Shown here piece after piece: positions 14,934 to 15,265 of a stretch of 15,265 nt of DNA. Every line of letters starts with the position of its first letter. The first letter of the stretch is position 1. Made by a program: the position numbers and the translations under genes. Origin of the DNA: Moraxellaceae bacterium (GTDB lineage: Bacteria > Pseudomonadota > Gammaproteobacteria > Pseudomonadales > Moraxellaceae); NCBI GenBank assembly GCA_021156385.1, contig JAJNDL010000003.1, positions 1 to 15,265 on the forward strand, in the 5' to 3' direction. The notes below the pieces were generated by a model, which was not told the origin of the DNA, made no database searches, and worked only from the letters and a program-made list of their open reading frames with translations.

Positions 14934-15265
14934 TCACGCCTTCTTCACGAACTCCGATTTCAGGCCCATCTGGCCGATGCCTTCTATGCGGCAGTCGATG
15001 TCGTGGTCGCCCTCGACGAGGCGGATGTTCTTCACCTTGGTGCCGACCTTCACCACCATCGACGAGCCCTTGACCTTGAGATCCTTGATGACAGTGACGC
15101 TGTCGCCGTCGCATAACTCGTTGCCGTTGGCGTCGCGCACCACGCGCGCCGTCTCTCCGCTTGCCGCGGCGGCCGCCTGCTGCTGCGGCCATTCGTGCGC
15201 GCATTCGGGACAGACGAACAGCGCGCCGTCTTCATAGGTGTAGGCGGAACCGCACTGCGGACAGG
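14934..15265 (-). CDS. yjdM: YjdM/PhnA family zinc-ribbon protein (N terminus outside window)
   Basis: The frame is open to the window edge, so only the first few residues are missing; about 109 codons are visible. It begins with [25 protein letters not shown], a zinc ribbon with two CxxC pairs. A Gln/Ala linker follows, then the PhnA C-terminal domain: [48 protein letters not shown] and [11 protein letters not shown] at the end. The match to E. coli YjdM is very strong. YjdM was once called PhnA, but it is not the phosphonoacetate hydrolase of that name, and its cellular role is not settled. A codon in the middle of the frame (near 15143) can look like a start, but the upstream zinc-ribbon residues show that the real start is further out. 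A bidirectional terminator lies just after the stop. Confidence 0.95.
   Translation of the reverse strand, partial: CPQCGSAYTYEDGALFVCPECAHEWPQQQAAAAASGETARVVRDANGNELCDGDSVTVIKDLKVKGSSMVVKVGTKVKNIRLVEGDHDIDCRIEGIGQMGLKSEFVKKA

Noticed and set aside
15141..15143. Internal start for the YjdM/PhnA protein
   Set aside because: The reading frame continues upstream with two CxxC zinc-ribbon pairs belonging to the same family, so the start is outside the window.

Overview
The window is a G+C-rich bacterial chromosome segment, by eye about two thirds G+C or more, with long antisense shadow frames. MinD/MinE, type IVa pilins with the gammaproteobacterial/betaproteobacterial C-terminal disulfide loop, an AzoR-type azoreductase, a TfoX N-domain protein and a YjdM/PhnA protein suggest a gammaproteobacterium, possibly of the Xanthomonadales/Nevskiales/Steroidobacterales kind. 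That placement is inference; no rRNA or tRNA is present to settle it. Genes are closely packed, and no stretch over about 260 bp lacks a gene.

Layout. 1-748 (+): the end of minD and complete minE (division-site placement), closed by a strong hairpin terminator. 829-1812 (-): two tandem, closely related type IV pilin genes with a candidate sigma-54 promoter upstream. 2023-3090 (+): a short-chain dehydrogenase carrying a lipoprotein signal. 3108-4412 (-): a membrane sensor (periplasmic helical domain, HAMP, GAF) without a recognisable output domain. 4672-6934 (+): a three-gene periplasmic redox operon of a di-haem peroxidase/MauG-family cytochrome, a cupredoxin and a cytochrome P460-like protein. 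7114-7942 (+): a limonene-epoxide-hydrolase-like protein and an FKBP-type prolyl isomerase, ended by a 17-bp bidirectional terminator.

8024-10024 (-): a DNA polymerase beta/CD-NTase-like nucleotidyltransferase, a TfoX N-domain protein and an FMN-dependent azoreductase. The region upstream of the azoreductase holds a dyad and a perfect 15-bp tandem repeat. 10234-10998 (+): a 69-residue hydrophilic protein of unknown function and a DUF2267 protein. 11060-11488 (-): a two-CBS-domain protein. 11739-14826 (+): a membrane hybrid histidine kinase followed by a membrane diguanylate cyclase. 14934-15265 (-): the 3' part of a YjdM/PhnA zinc-ribbon gene, cut by the window edge.

Most of the window is core or housekeeping and signalling material; I see no transposase, integrase, CRISPR array or phage gene. 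The parts that best repay attention are the di-haem peroxidase/cupredoxin/P460 operon opposite an outputless HAMP-GAF sensor, the lipoprotein SDR, the orphan CD-NTase-like enzyme, and repeated motifs in two intergenic regions.
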